DNA of 8,628 nucleotides, taken from QQUD01 sp039029915 (GTDB taxonomy: Bacteria; Chloroflexota; Anaerolineae; Promineifilales; Promineifilaceae). The stretch lies in assembly GCA_039029915.1 (NCBI GenBank), contig JBCCFD010000354.1, forward strand, positions 1 to 8,628, written 5' to 3'. Below are positions 1-5,968 of the stretch, one piece after another; position 1 is the first letter of the stretch; each line of letters starts with the position of its first letter. A model generated the notes under the pieces. It was not told where the DNA came from. It did no database searches and saw only the letters and a list, made by a program, of their open reading frames with translations. The translations under genes were made by a program, and so were the position numbers.

Positions 1-90
1 ACGCTTGACGCTGACGGCGAGATCGCGGCCGCTGCGATCGACGATCGAGCCGCGCATCGCCGCGACGGCGAGCCGCGTCTGGGAGAGACC
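1..90 (-). pseudogene. Fragment of a class B penicillin-binding protein (FtsI/PBP2-like), contig-end chimera
   Basis: In a minus-strand frame different from the NACHT-FGE gene, the first ~85 bases read ...LSQTRLAVAA then MRGSIVDRSGRDLAVSV. This matches the RGxIxDRNGxxLAxS signature that opens the dimerisation domain of FtsI/PBP2 transpeptidases. The stretch is about 70% GC, against roughly 45-50% in the rest of the window, and contains a NotI-type GCGGCCGC at 25-32. The piece starts in mid-protein, with no membrane anchor and no start codon. The simplest reading is a chimeric join to another genome, or a recombination scar, at about 80-95. The exact junction cannot be fixed by eye because the FGE frame also stays open through it. 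Confidence 0.6.
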
Positions 91-3000
91 AGCCGATAAC
101 CGATATCGTTGAGGGAAGCCGTCGGATTGAGCCCGTAGCGAACCGCCACCCGCGCATCCTCACTAGTGAGGTCCCACGAGCCGCCGCGCAACACGCGCGC
201 ATCCTTATCCTCATCAGACCAGTCACTTTGCCATTCCCACACATTACCCGCCAAATCCATCACGCCATTTGGGTAGCTAGCCCCCTGTGGGTACATTGCT
301 ACAGGCGACGTTATCATAATATCTGATTCAAACGTATTGGCTCTTTTGAGAATATCGGCTTTCCCCATCGTAGCCGAGTTTGGTAAATCCCACGGGTAGC
401 GGTCATTTTCGGCCCCGCCGGCTATGTTTACCCACTCATTTTCAGTAGGCAAACGCACATCCTTGACTGGAAATGTTTCTAGCGATTGGGTAAACGGCGC
501 TTCTTTGCCTAAAAGGCTGGTAAGCCAGTTGGCATACGCCACCGCTTCATACCAGCTTACCCCGACCACGGGAAACCCGCGCCGCCCTTTTCCCAAATTT
601 CCATCATACCAATATTCCGGCTGGATAACTGTCCCTCCCCCGCGATAACCTGGATGTTTTTCAACCCGCCATTGCCACGCCACACTCTTCTCGCCCCACC
701 AGTAATCAGGGTTTTCATAGCCACCGGCCGCCATAAAGCGGGCAAAATGCCCGTTGGTCACAGGATATTTCATGACCATCAAATCGCCCCCATCTTCAGC
801 ACAGCCTTCACACCGGATCCATTCGTTCAAATCCTCTGGTAACCAGCCCATCTCGTCTAAAATGGCCCCCGCCTGCCAGCGAACCTTTGGAGGCAGCGTG
901 TCATCCACCATTTCTGATTGCAAAGCGTCTTGAATCTGTTTCTGCAATGGACGGTGCAACCTTTTTCCGGCATCAACGGCACATTTTCCAGCCAGCTGCA
1001 CATACCCATTGTTAAGCATCGCTTTGACCAGTAGCTTATAACTATACTCCGTCATTTTTTCATGGGCAAAGGCAAGCTGTAGCACCTCTTCCCAAGAGGA
1101 ATTGCTGGCACGCTCAAGCATAATTTTGACGTGATTATCATCACCTTTATTCACCAATGCACTGGCCGCCAGATATTCCAAAAAGTTTTTATGTGAAAAA
1201 GCATAGGTGCCGGTATCATACTCAACAAAAAGGCCACTGCGCTGATGAGCAACATCCAAAAAGCTTTGGGCCCAACTTTTTTTGTTGTCTGGGGTCGCTT
1301 CTTCCTCTGCCTGAAACCAGTCAGCTAAAAAGTTGATCGTCTTTTCTTTAGCTACTTCAGTTTGATCTGAATCCACCATCCAGTAGGCTATGTGTCTAAG
1401 CGCTTTTTCTTTGGCTTCAACCGCCTCATCTTCATCCACAAATTCCCGACCTGTCCCATCCCAGCGGGCCAACTCATGGACATCAGACATCCACGCATCA
1501 GCTTTACCCGCCTCCCAAAAGCCAAGCATGAGCACCACCAGCTGTTGATAGACATCTACGCGACGTTCGGGCAGTTTAGCGCCACGATAATGGTAAATGA
1601 GCACCAGCGTGGTGCAAAAGAGCGGGTTTCGCGTTAGTTCATCTACTTTCTCTTTTCGGTGGATGTCTGATAATAAGGCTTGGCTATTTTGAGAGCGAAT
1701 ACGGGGATCGGGCACCAATTCAATGAGCAGGTTATTCACAAGCTTGTCCCGGTCATCTGGGGTCAGTTCTTTAACCTGACAGATGATGGGCTTGGGCAAA
1801 TATGTTTTCACCTCTTCATACCCTTTGGGGCGGGAGGCAAGACCAAAGCGGTTTCCTTTAGCATATTTTTTGATGAACCCACTGACAAAAGATGCAACTT
1901 CAATTCGCTCCTTGCGATCCGAAACCTCATCTAAACCATCTAGCAGCACCAAACACCCCCCTTCCTTCAACCGGCGACGAAAGAAATTTGGGGGCAGTTC
2001 GACTTCCATTTCTTTAAAATAATCGTCGATAAATTCACGTAACGCCAGAGGGCCTGCTGAGGAATATTTGGCGCGATTGTCTTTTATGAAGCGGCCAAAG
2101 ATTCGTAAAGGCACGAGAATAGGAAGTAATGGCTCTTCTTGCCAATTAAGCTTCTCTTTTGCTTCACCCATGGCAAAGCTTCGCACCAAATAGCGTAACA
2201 GGGTCGTCTTACCTGAGCCAGGTGGGCCAATGAAGATAAAGTTGTCGTACTTTTCAAGTACGTCAGCTACGGAAAGCAACTGATTATACTCTTTGAATGC
2301 ATTTTCTTGGTTGGCGGGATCGACTGTTTGACCTATTGGTTGGCGGCTTCGGATTTGAGATTGGTCCTTTTTTGCTTCGGGATCTTGCACCTGTAATGGC
2401 ACAAAAACGGCTTCAAGCTCGGCTTCTTCGTTCAAGGCGGCACGCTGTTTGATATTTGCCAGCACAAAGTTGATAAGCTGCACTTCGTTTTCAACAAAAT
2501 CGAGATAGTTTTTTAACGCATCACCATCGGCAACATCGTTAATGTTAAAATAATCGATTAACTGCTTTAGGTATTGATTTCGAAGCTCTGCTGCTTTGAG
2601 CGTGCGCTGGGTATCGTGAGCCATTTGATAAAGCGTTTGCCGAATTCCTTCTACATCGGTGACGGTCATGAGCGTTTGCCAATCTTCCGACTTTTTGAGT
2701 TCACTCCGCAAGCTATACAAAAATGTGGAAAGCAAAGGCCGGCTGTCCTGCGGCATACGCAAGCTTTTAAAGAGGCGATCTGGCACTAGGTTTGGGTCAT
2801 CCACAAAGTGCAAAAGGGCGGCTTGGGCGATCTCTTTTCTCAGAGCGTCACTTCCTTGGGCCTGGAGCTGATCAAAACCTCGATTGAACAGGTATTTGGT
2901 TAGCGCGTCTGACTCTTCTGGCGCACCAGCCGCTTTAAGGGCGGTTTGTACTGCTTCAAGCATGGCAACATCGTCTTTTTTAGCGTCGTAGCTTTTGGTA

Positions 3001-3131
3001 ACGCGCTTGCCAATGAGGTCAAGGGCGGGTTTGAGGGCAGGTTCGACAACACCTTTATTGATCAGGGTGGTGCTCACTTGGGCAAGGCCAGCCCCAAGGG
3101 CGGTAGCAATTCCGATTGTAATTGGATCCAT
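1..3131 (-). CDS. NACHT NTPase-FGE (sulfatase-modifying factor-like) STAND protein, 3' end interrupted
   Basis: I translated this frame codon by codon from ATG 3131 to the window edge and found no stop (about 1043 codons). Residues 1-~270 are a Gly/Ala-rich start and mostly helical region I cannot name. Residues ~295-660 are a NACHT NTPase: Walker A GPPGSGKT at 302-309 (K308), Walker B LVLLDGLDE at 394-402, sensor-like ASRP at 432-435, LTRNPL at 499-504 and FSHKNFLEYLAA at 645-656. A helical linker follows. Residues ~780-1015 are an FGE-sulfatase domain: MKYPVTN (787-793), GVSWYEAVAYANWL (857-870), RLPTENEW (893-900), DLAGNVWEW (959-967), RGGSW (982-986), NDIGYRLV (1008-1015). The cysteines of true formylglycine-generating enzymes are missing after RGGSW, so this is probably a binding or sensor module. 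Known STAND proteins oligomerise on ligand sensing in defence or signalling; that role is inferred here. The start is supported by GGAG six bases upstream of ATG. The natural C-terminus should lie just after residue ~1017; codons below position ~85 look foreign. Confidence 0.9.
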   Translation of the reverse strand, partial: MDPITIGIATALGAGLAQVSTTLINKGVVEPALKPALDLIGKRVTKSYDAKKDDVAMLEAVQTALKAAGAPEESDALTKYLFNRGFDQLQAQGSDALRKEIAQAALLHFVDDPNLVPDRLFKSLRMPQDSRPLLSTFLYSLRSELKKSEDWQTLMTVTDVEGIRQTLYQMAHDTQRTLKAAELRNQYLKQLIDYFNINDVADGDALKNYLDFVENEVQLINFVLANIKQRAALNEEAELEAVFVPLQVQDPEAKKDQSQIRSRQPIGQTVDPANQENAFKEYNQLLSVADVLEKYDNFIFIGPPGSGKTTLLRYLVRSFAMGEAKEKLNWQEEPLLPILVPLRIFGRFIKDNRAKYSSAGPLALREFIDDYFKEMEVELPPNFFRRRLKEGGCLVLLDGLDEVSDRKERIEVASFVSGFIKKYAKGNRFGLASRPKGYEEVKTYLPKPIICQVKELTPDDRDKLVNNLLIELVPDPRIRSQNSQALLSDIHRKEKVDELTRNPLFCTTLVLIYHYRGAKLPERRVDVYQQLVVLMLGFWEAGKADAWMSDVHELARWDGTGREFVDEDEAVEAKEKALRHIAYWMVDSDQTEVAKEKTINFLADWFQAEEEATPDNKKSWAQSFLDVAHQRSGLFVEYDTGTYAFSHKNFLEYLAASALVNKGDDNHVKIMLERASNSSWEEVLQLAFAHEKMTEYSYKLLVKAMLNNGYVQLAGKCAVDAGKRLHRPLQKQIQDALQSEMVDDTLPPKVRWQAGAILDEMGWLPEDLNEWIRCEGCAEDGGDLMVMKYPVTNGHFARFMAAGGYENPDYWWGEKSVAWQWRVEKHPGYRGGGTVIQPEYWYDGNLGKGRRGFPVVGVSWYEAVAYANWLTSLLGKEAPFTQSLETFPVKDVRLPTENEWVNIAGGAENDRYPWDLPNSATMGKADILKRANTFESDIMITSPVAMYPQGASYPNGVMDLAGNVWEWQSDWSDEDKDARVLRGGSWDLTSEDARVAVRYGLNPTASLNDIGYRLVSPRRGSPSRRCAARSSIAAAAISPSASS

Positions 3132-3137
3132 TTTTTT

Positions 3138-3141
3138 CTCC
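3138..3141 (-). promoter_or_regulatory. Ribosome binding site of the NACHT-FGE gene
   Basis: The minus strand reads GGAG, then six A residues, then ATG (3131). Spacing of six is ideal and fixes the start at MDPITIG. No convincing sigma70 promoter is visible; a weak TTGCAA (3349-3344) / TATGAT (3328-3323) pair has only a 15-base spacer. Confidence 0.7.
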
Positions 3142-3193
3142 GAGAGAGGGTTGGTTTTGTTGTTTAAGATACCTTATGTGGGGGGTGTTGGGC

Positions 3194-3275
3194 AAGGAGG
3201 AGGGGGAAAAGAGAAAAGAGCAGAGAGAAGAGAGGAAAAGAAGGCAAAAGGATGAAGGATAAAGGATGAAAAAGG
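3194..3275 (+). repeat. Polypurine tract (polypyrimidine on the coding strand) in the NACHT gene leader
   Basis: Of 82 bases, 77 are purines; the only pyrimidines are C3221, C3245, T3253, T3260 and T3267. The left part is a G/A mixture with GAGAAAAGAG-type blocks. The right part is a heptamer repeat of consensus GATRAAR in three units at 3251-3271. The tract lies 60-145 bases upstream of the NACHT-FGE start, so a transcript from further upstream would carry a CU-rich leader. The function is unknown. Such tracts can form triplex structures or be slippage products, but nothing here proves either. The rest of this 252-bp spacer holds no gene. Confidence 0.75.
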
Positions 3276-3349
3276 TGTGGATACTCTAGCTTTATTGAGT
3301 ACAGGCAAATAATAGAGATACTATCATATGCAACTCTGCCACTTTGCAA

Positions 3350-3376
3350 CCCATTCGACAACGCTCAGGGCAGGCT
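3350..3376. repeat. REP-like intergenic repeat adjacent to the methyltransferase stop codon
   Basis: The sequence CCCATTCGACAACGCTCAGG followed by GCAGGCT resembles a dispersed intergenic repeat (core CCCTTCGACAAGCTCAGGG) that I recall from many environmental bacterial genomes. Its ends CCC and GGG can pair, extended by outer GCAA/TTGC. It begins 8 bases past the methyltransferase stop and could act as a weak 3'-end hairpin. Only one copy is in this window, so its repeat status rests on memory, not on this sequence. Confidence 0.4.
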
Positions 3377-3383
3377 TTGCCGC

Positions 3384-4631
3384 TTATCTCGCATATTCCC
3401 ACAGCATGACGGTTTCAATGTGGTAAGTTTGGGGTTGCATATCAATCGGCTGCACTTCGAGCAATCGGTAGCCTGCTTTTTGAAGAGATTTACCGTCACG
3501 GGCCATAATGGCGATGTCGCTGCTGATGGTTATGAGTTTGGGAAGCTTTTTGTGAGAAACGGCCGTTATCGCCTCACGACTCATTCCTCTAGCGGATGGG
3601 TGAATAATCGCTAAATCTGCCTGAACCTCAAGAGATTGCAGGCTTGTTGCCACCCGATCTTGATACAGCGACACATTCTCCGTATGATCTAAATTGGCAA
3701 TGGCATCAGCAACGGCATCTCGATTAAGTTCAATCCCAATAACTTCTTTGGCCTGCTCAGACAGGAAAGCCGTCAACAGCCCTACGCCGCTATAAAGATC
3801 AAGCACTGTTTCATGCCCCTGCAAGTTTGCATACCGCAAAACGGTTTGAATGACCTTTTCAAAGCCATCAATGCTTGGAGGCTGGTAGCAGCCTGATGAG
3901 ATATGGAATTCACGGCCGTTTATTTCATGCACTAGAAAGTGATCCCCCACCAGCAGAGCGGCAGAGCGATTCGGTAAAATAATTGAAACCGAAATTGGAA
4001 AGTCAGCTTCCAACTGGGGTGGCTCCACGTCATCAACTTCTAGGGCGGCCAGCATTTCCCCGTCTTCGCCAATTTTGAGGGTTAGCTTTCGCAGACCGGG
4101 TAAATCTAAATCGATATCATTCAGCAAGTTAATGAGATCGGGGTCGGCAATCTCACACTTTTCAATGGGAATGACCTTTTTTTCGATGGGGGACCAAAAC
4201 CCTAAACGGCCGTTTTCCACTGGGCTCATCTCTATTTCTGTGCGATACGCCCACTGCGCCTCGTTGGGCAAGGTAGGGTGGATGGTTACTTTTTTAAAGT
4301 TTCCGATTCGCTTGAGCTGATCGGCCACAACGGCCGTTTTTAAAGCCAGCTGCCGCTCATAGGCTACGTGCTGAAAGTGGCACCCGCCGCAGGTGCCGTA
4401 ATATTTACAAAGCGGATCAATTCGATCGGGAGACGGCCGTAACACTTCCACCAGCTCAGCTCGAGCAAACCCGCGCTTTTCCTCAATTAAATCAAGTTTC
4501 ACCGTCTCATCAGGAATGCCAAAAGGGACAAAAATCGCCTGACTCTGCTTCCCCTTGCCAATTGCCGAGCCACCATGCCCCATGCCAATGAGTTTCGTAG
4601 TGACTGTTTTTATTGGAGTATCAGGTGTCAT
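3384..4631 (-). CDS. RumA/RlmD-like (TrmA family) RNA methyltransferase with altered catalytic motifs
   Basis: This 415-residue protein has the full layout of RumA-type 23S rRNA uracil-C5 methyltransferases. It has an N-terminal TRAM RNA-binding domain (~5-62), a 4Fe-4S cysteine set C75-x5-C81-x2-C84 plus C159, a central domain with a conserved Gln region (Q250), and a C-terminal Rossmann SAM domain (DLYSGVG, 278-284; E301). Near the end, HIET (404-407) keeps the Glu used as base in RumA. However, the nucleophile motif (SCNPATLARD in E. coli RumA) reads SSDIAIMARD at 370-379, so the catalytic Cys is Ser371. The DPxRxG motif reads HPSARG (344-349), so Asp is His344. Classical uracil-C5 chemistry needs that Cys, so the protein may be inactive, bind RNA only, or modify another position. 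ATG 4631 is the first possible start, since an in-frame TGA lies at 4640-4638; no strong Shine-Dalgarno is seen. It follows the CPBP gene by 90 bp. Family assignment is firm; substrate is unknown. Confidence 0.9.
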   Translation of the reverse strand: MTPDTPIKTVTTKLIGMGHGGSAIGKGKQSQAIFVPFGIPDETVKLDLIEEKRGFARAELVEVLRPSPDRIDPLCKYYGTCGGCHFQHVAYERQLALKTAVVADQLKRIGNFKKVTIHPTLPNEAQWAYRTEIEMSPVENGRLGFWSPIEKKVIPIEKCEIADPDLINLLNDIDLDLPGLRKLTLKIGEDGEMLAALEVDDVEPPQLEADFPISVSIILPNRSAALLVGDHFLVHEINGREFHISSGCYQPPSIDGFEKVIQTVLRYANLQGHETVLDLYSGVGLLTAFLSEQAKEVIGIELNRDAVADAIANLDHTENVSLYQDRVATSLQSLEVQADLAIIHPSARGMSREAITAVSHKKLPKLITISSDIAIMARDGKSLQKAGYRLLEVQPIDMQPQTYHIETVMLWEYAR

Positions 4632-4654
4632 AATGGTTCAAGTTTCGGGTGTCG

Positions 4655-4683
4655 AATATGGTTTCAGAGCGGCGAAATTGCAA
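4655..4683 (-). promoter_or_regulatory. Weak candidate promoter for the methyltransferase gene
   Basis: On the minus strand TTGCAA (4683-4678) and CATATT (4660-4655) are separated by 17 bases, each matching four of six consensus positions. Transcription would begin about 17 bases before the ATG. The 90-bp gap has no clear terminator after the CPBP gene, so read-through is an equally good explanation. The gap is AT-rich with an AGAATTCT palindrome and nothing else I can name. Confidence 0.25.
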
Positions 4684-4721
4684 GTTTTTAGAATTCTTTT
4701 CTCTTTTATAAATTCTCTCTT

Positions 4722-5348
4722 CTAGATCTTTCCGCTCGCGATCAGCATCGTAAAGGCCGCAATGAACCAGTGAATCAGCCACGGATAAATGAAAGATTCC
4801 GATTGCCAGGCGATAAAACCAAAGCCCGCACCACCAAAAATAGTGCTCAAAGTTTCAATCTCAGGTTTACCCAAATGCATAAAGGCAAAAGGTACCGCCT
4901 GAAGGAAAATGGCTGGTCCTGGGCCAAATGCCCGAGCAAAAGCAAATAGCAAAACCCCCCGCCACACAAACTCCCAGCCAAATAAATCCACCCCATTCAC
5001 ATAGATAATGCGCCAAACAGACTCAGGTGAGCGGGCGTTGTAATATTGTTGCATGCCGTCCGTCCGGGCCACAACAAGCAAAATGACCGCCATAACGGCA
5101 CAGACACCTACCGTCCAAGCTAATCCAACGCGCCAATTGCCCAGTTTAAAACCATAATCCGTCAACGGCTCTTGAAAAAGAAGGACGATCACCAAAGCTG
5201 GAATCACAAAATACCAAATAACGCGATCATAGGCTTTAAGCCGCGTTAGCTTGTGATTGTAATAATCTAGCATTGGCACAACGGTTGTTAATATAATCAA
5301 AAAAGTAATTTTCCAATCAAAATAAACACCACCAATTGTCACACGCAT
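4722..5348 (-). CDS. CPBP-family intramembrane glutamic/metal-dependent protease homologue
   Basis: This is a 208-residue integral membrane protein with hydrophobic segments near 13-27, 43-59, 76-94, 128-155 (broken), 168-182 and 187-204. The three CPBP (ABI/Rce1-like) motifs are present. Motif 1 is WEFVWRG (E126, R130; the usual EExxxR has only one Glu here). Motif 2 is PFAFMHLGKPEIE (H158, E163, E165). Motif 3 is PWLIHWFIAAF (H193), lacking the Asn often found after it. Members of this family cleave prenylated proteins or bacteriocin-like peptides, or act in immunity; no partner is visible here, so the substrate is unknown. ATG 5348 is immediately abutted by AAAGGAG with no spacer, while GTG at 5342-5340, two codons inside, has a six-base spacer. 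The real start is therefore probably GTG, giving 206 residues. It is separated from the SWIM gene upstream by a terminator, and may be co-transcribed with the methyltransferase downstream. Confidence 0.9.
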   Translation of the reverse strand: MRVTIGGVYFDWKITFLIILTTVVPMLDYYNHKLTRLKAYDRVIWYFVIPALVIVLLFQEPLTDYGFKLGNWRVGLAWTVGVCAVMAVILLVVARTDGMQQYYNARSPESVWRIIYVNGVDLFGWEFVWRGVLLFAFARAFGPGPAIFLQAVPFAFMHLGKPEIETLSTIFGGAGFGFIAWQSESFIYPWLIHWFIAAFTMLIASGKI

Positions 5349-5355
5349 CTCCTTT
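5349..5355 (-). promoter_or_regulatory. Ribosome binding site that favours the GTG start of the CPBP gene
   Basis: The minus strand reads AAAGGAG directly followed by ATGCGT and then GTG (5342-5340). A spacer of zero to the ATG is not usable by the standard mechanism; six bases to the GTG is standard. Confidence 0.6.
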
Positions 5356-5362
5356 AAACATA

Positions 5363-5390
5363 AGTGGTCAGTGATTAGTGGCTAGTGAAT
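5363..5390 (+). repeat. Tandem heptamer repeat, four degenerate units
   Basis: Four head-to-tail 7-mers start at 5363, 5370, 5377 and 5384. All begin AGTG and fit the consensus AGTGRHY; AGT continues at 5391 into diverged sequence. The array lies in the leader of the CPBP gene, 8 bases upstream of its Shine-Dalgarno. It resembles the short tandem heptamers known from cyanobacterial intergenic regions. The rest of the 5349-5458 spacer holds no gene; a TATAAT box (5456-5451) sits just past the terminator without a matching -35. Confidence 0.65.
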
Positions 5391-5458
5391 AGTTTTGGGG
5401 TTACAAGGCACTTTATCAAATGCCACCCTCTATCCTCTAACTAATTTAGGATTATAAC

Positions 5459-5489
5459 AAAAAAAGCCCAGCCTTTTGGCTGAGCTTTT
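5459..5489 (-). terminator. Intrinsic terminator of the SWIM gene
   Basis: On the minus strand AGCTCAGCC (5486-5478), loop AAAA, GGCTGGGCT (5473-5465) form a 9-bp stem with one G-U pair, followed by a run of T to 5459. The outer A/T pairs can extend it. It lies 24 bases past the SWIM stop codon. The plus-strand reading has only TTTTCC after the stem, so it is mainly a minus-strand terminator. Confidence 0.88.
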
Positions 5490-5512
5490 CCTTTCTTTGA
5501 ACAATGTTGGAA

Positions 5513-5746
5513 TTATGATTCGACCATGCTGCCAAGAATGCGTTCCATTGCCATTGTGTGGCTACAATATCCACGAGTAGCGAAAAAACTGCAATCACAA
5601 TACCAGCTACCCTCTGAATATTGAACTCTATGCGTTTGTCCACTGTCCCCTACAATTCGAACAGAAAAAGAATCAAAAGTGATTCTTTCTGGCTCGGCCG
5701 CATAAAATTTCGCTTTCTCGATTTTTCCGATTAGTCCATAATCCAT
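5513..5746 (-). CDS. Small SWIM zinc-finger protein
   Basis: This 77-residue protein has an N-terminal helical segment (MDYGLIGKIEKAKFYA), a strand-rich middle (residues 21-47) and a SWIM-type zinc site with spacing C-x-C-x8-C-x-H: C50, C52, C61, H63, in the context SWYCDC...GYCSHTMAMERIL. SWIM fingers bind DNA or protein; stand-alone proteins this short occur in Chloroflexota-like genomes from memory, and their role is not known to me. The start is supported by AGGAG about ten bases upstream (5761-5757). It has its own terminator downstream. Upstream is a 188-base structured leader with a terminator hairpin, so it may be controlled by attenuation. I rejected the overlapping minus-strand frame 5643-5452, which runs through the terminator. 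Confidence 0.85.
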   Translation of the reverse strand: MDYGLIGKIEKAKFYAAEPERITFDSFSVRIVGDSGQTHRVQYSEGSWYCDCSFFATRGYCSHTMAMERILGSMVES

Positions 5747-5775
5747 GGTTGTTACTCTCCTCTGCTGAGAATTGA

Positions 5776-5834
5776 TCAGAAAAATATCCCTGAATATTTT
5801 CCTGAGGGTAAATAACTTGATACCTTCTTTACCC
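5776..5834 (-). promoter_or_regulatory. Two adjacent stem-loops in the SWIM gene leader
   Basis: Stem A pairs 5776-5787 with 5794-5805: 12 bp with one G-U pair, six-base loop. Immediately beside it, stem B pairs GGGTAAA (5806-5812) with TTTACCC (5828-5834), 7 bp. On the minus strand stem B comes first, and stem A ends about 14 bases before the AGGAG of the SWIM gene. The contiguity of the stems suggests a folded RNA leader, or a protein-binding palindrome at the DNA level. No known riboswitch family is recognised. Confidence 0.45.
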
Positions 5835-5853
5835 GTACTGCTTGCCTAAAAAC

Positions 5854-5882
5854 AAAAAAACGCACGTGCAAGACGTGCGTTT
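5854..5882 (-). terminator. Intrinsic terminator between the 5941-5968 promoter and the SWIM gene
   Basis: On the minus strand AAACGCACGT (5882-5873), loop CTTGC, then ACGTGCGTTT (5867-5858) form a perfect GC-rich stem of 8 bp plus A-T extensions. A continuous T run to 5854 follows, then G and more T. This is a textbook Rho-independent terminator. It could end an ~80-nt transcript from the promoter at 5968-5941, end histidine-kinase read-through, or attenuate the SWIM gene. Confidence 0.85.
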
Positions 5883-5934
5883 CGGAAACCTAACTTTTGT
5901 TTAACGATGCTAAAATTAATAACTTAATTTGCAT
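5854..5934 (-). ncRNA. Candidate small RNA or attenuator leader, about 80 nt
   Basis: The unit is bounded by a strong promoter whose predicted start is A5934 and by the terminator at 5882-5854. The predicted RNA opens with a hairpin: ATGC+AAATTAA (5934-5924) pairs with TTAATTT and GCAT (5919-5907), with a two-base bulge and four-base loop. A single-stranded A-rich middle (about 5906-5891) and the terminator hairpin follow. A small GTTT/AAAC stem overlapping the terminator's first arm (5889-5879) would compete with it. It encodes no credible peptide and matches no RNA family I know. It may be a free small RNA or the first part of the SWIM mRNA leader. Confidence 0.4.
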
Positions 5935-5940
5935 GTTATT

Positions 5941-5968
5941 AGTATACAGAATGCACAAAGTCTGTCAA
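5941..5968 (-). promoter_or_regulatory. Near-consensus sigma70-type promoter
   Basis: The minus strand has TTGACA (5968-5963, six of six) and TATACT (5946-5941, five of six) with a 16-base spacer. The predicted start is at about A5934. It is by far the strongest promoter-like sequence I see in the window. It points toward the candidate small RNA and the SWIM gene. Confidence 0.75.

Noticed and set aside
25..32. GCGGCCGC palindrome as a member of the iterated repeat
   Set aside because: It lies in the foreign high-GC end and has C/G rather than A/T flanks, so it is expected from composition.
424..842. Plus-strand open frames opposite the FGE domain
   Set aside because: They are antisense to a continuous, motif-rich minus-strand frame and show no protein features of their own; the same holds for the other plus-strand frames opposite the NACHT, methyltransferase and kinase genes.
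3323..3349. Promoter TTGCAA/TATGAT for the NACHT-FGE gene
   Set aside because: The spacer is only 15 bases and the -35 is weak, so it is mentioned but not annotated as a feature.
4684..4721. Terminator for the CPBP gene around the AGAATTCT palindrome
   Set aside because: Only a short AT-rich palindrome is present, with no GC stem or following T run.
5452..5643. Minus-strand 63-residue open frame overlapping the SWIM gene
   Set aside because: It runs through the terminator hairpin, has no Shine-Dalgarno or recognisable motif, and the overlapping frame has a clear SWIM zinc site.
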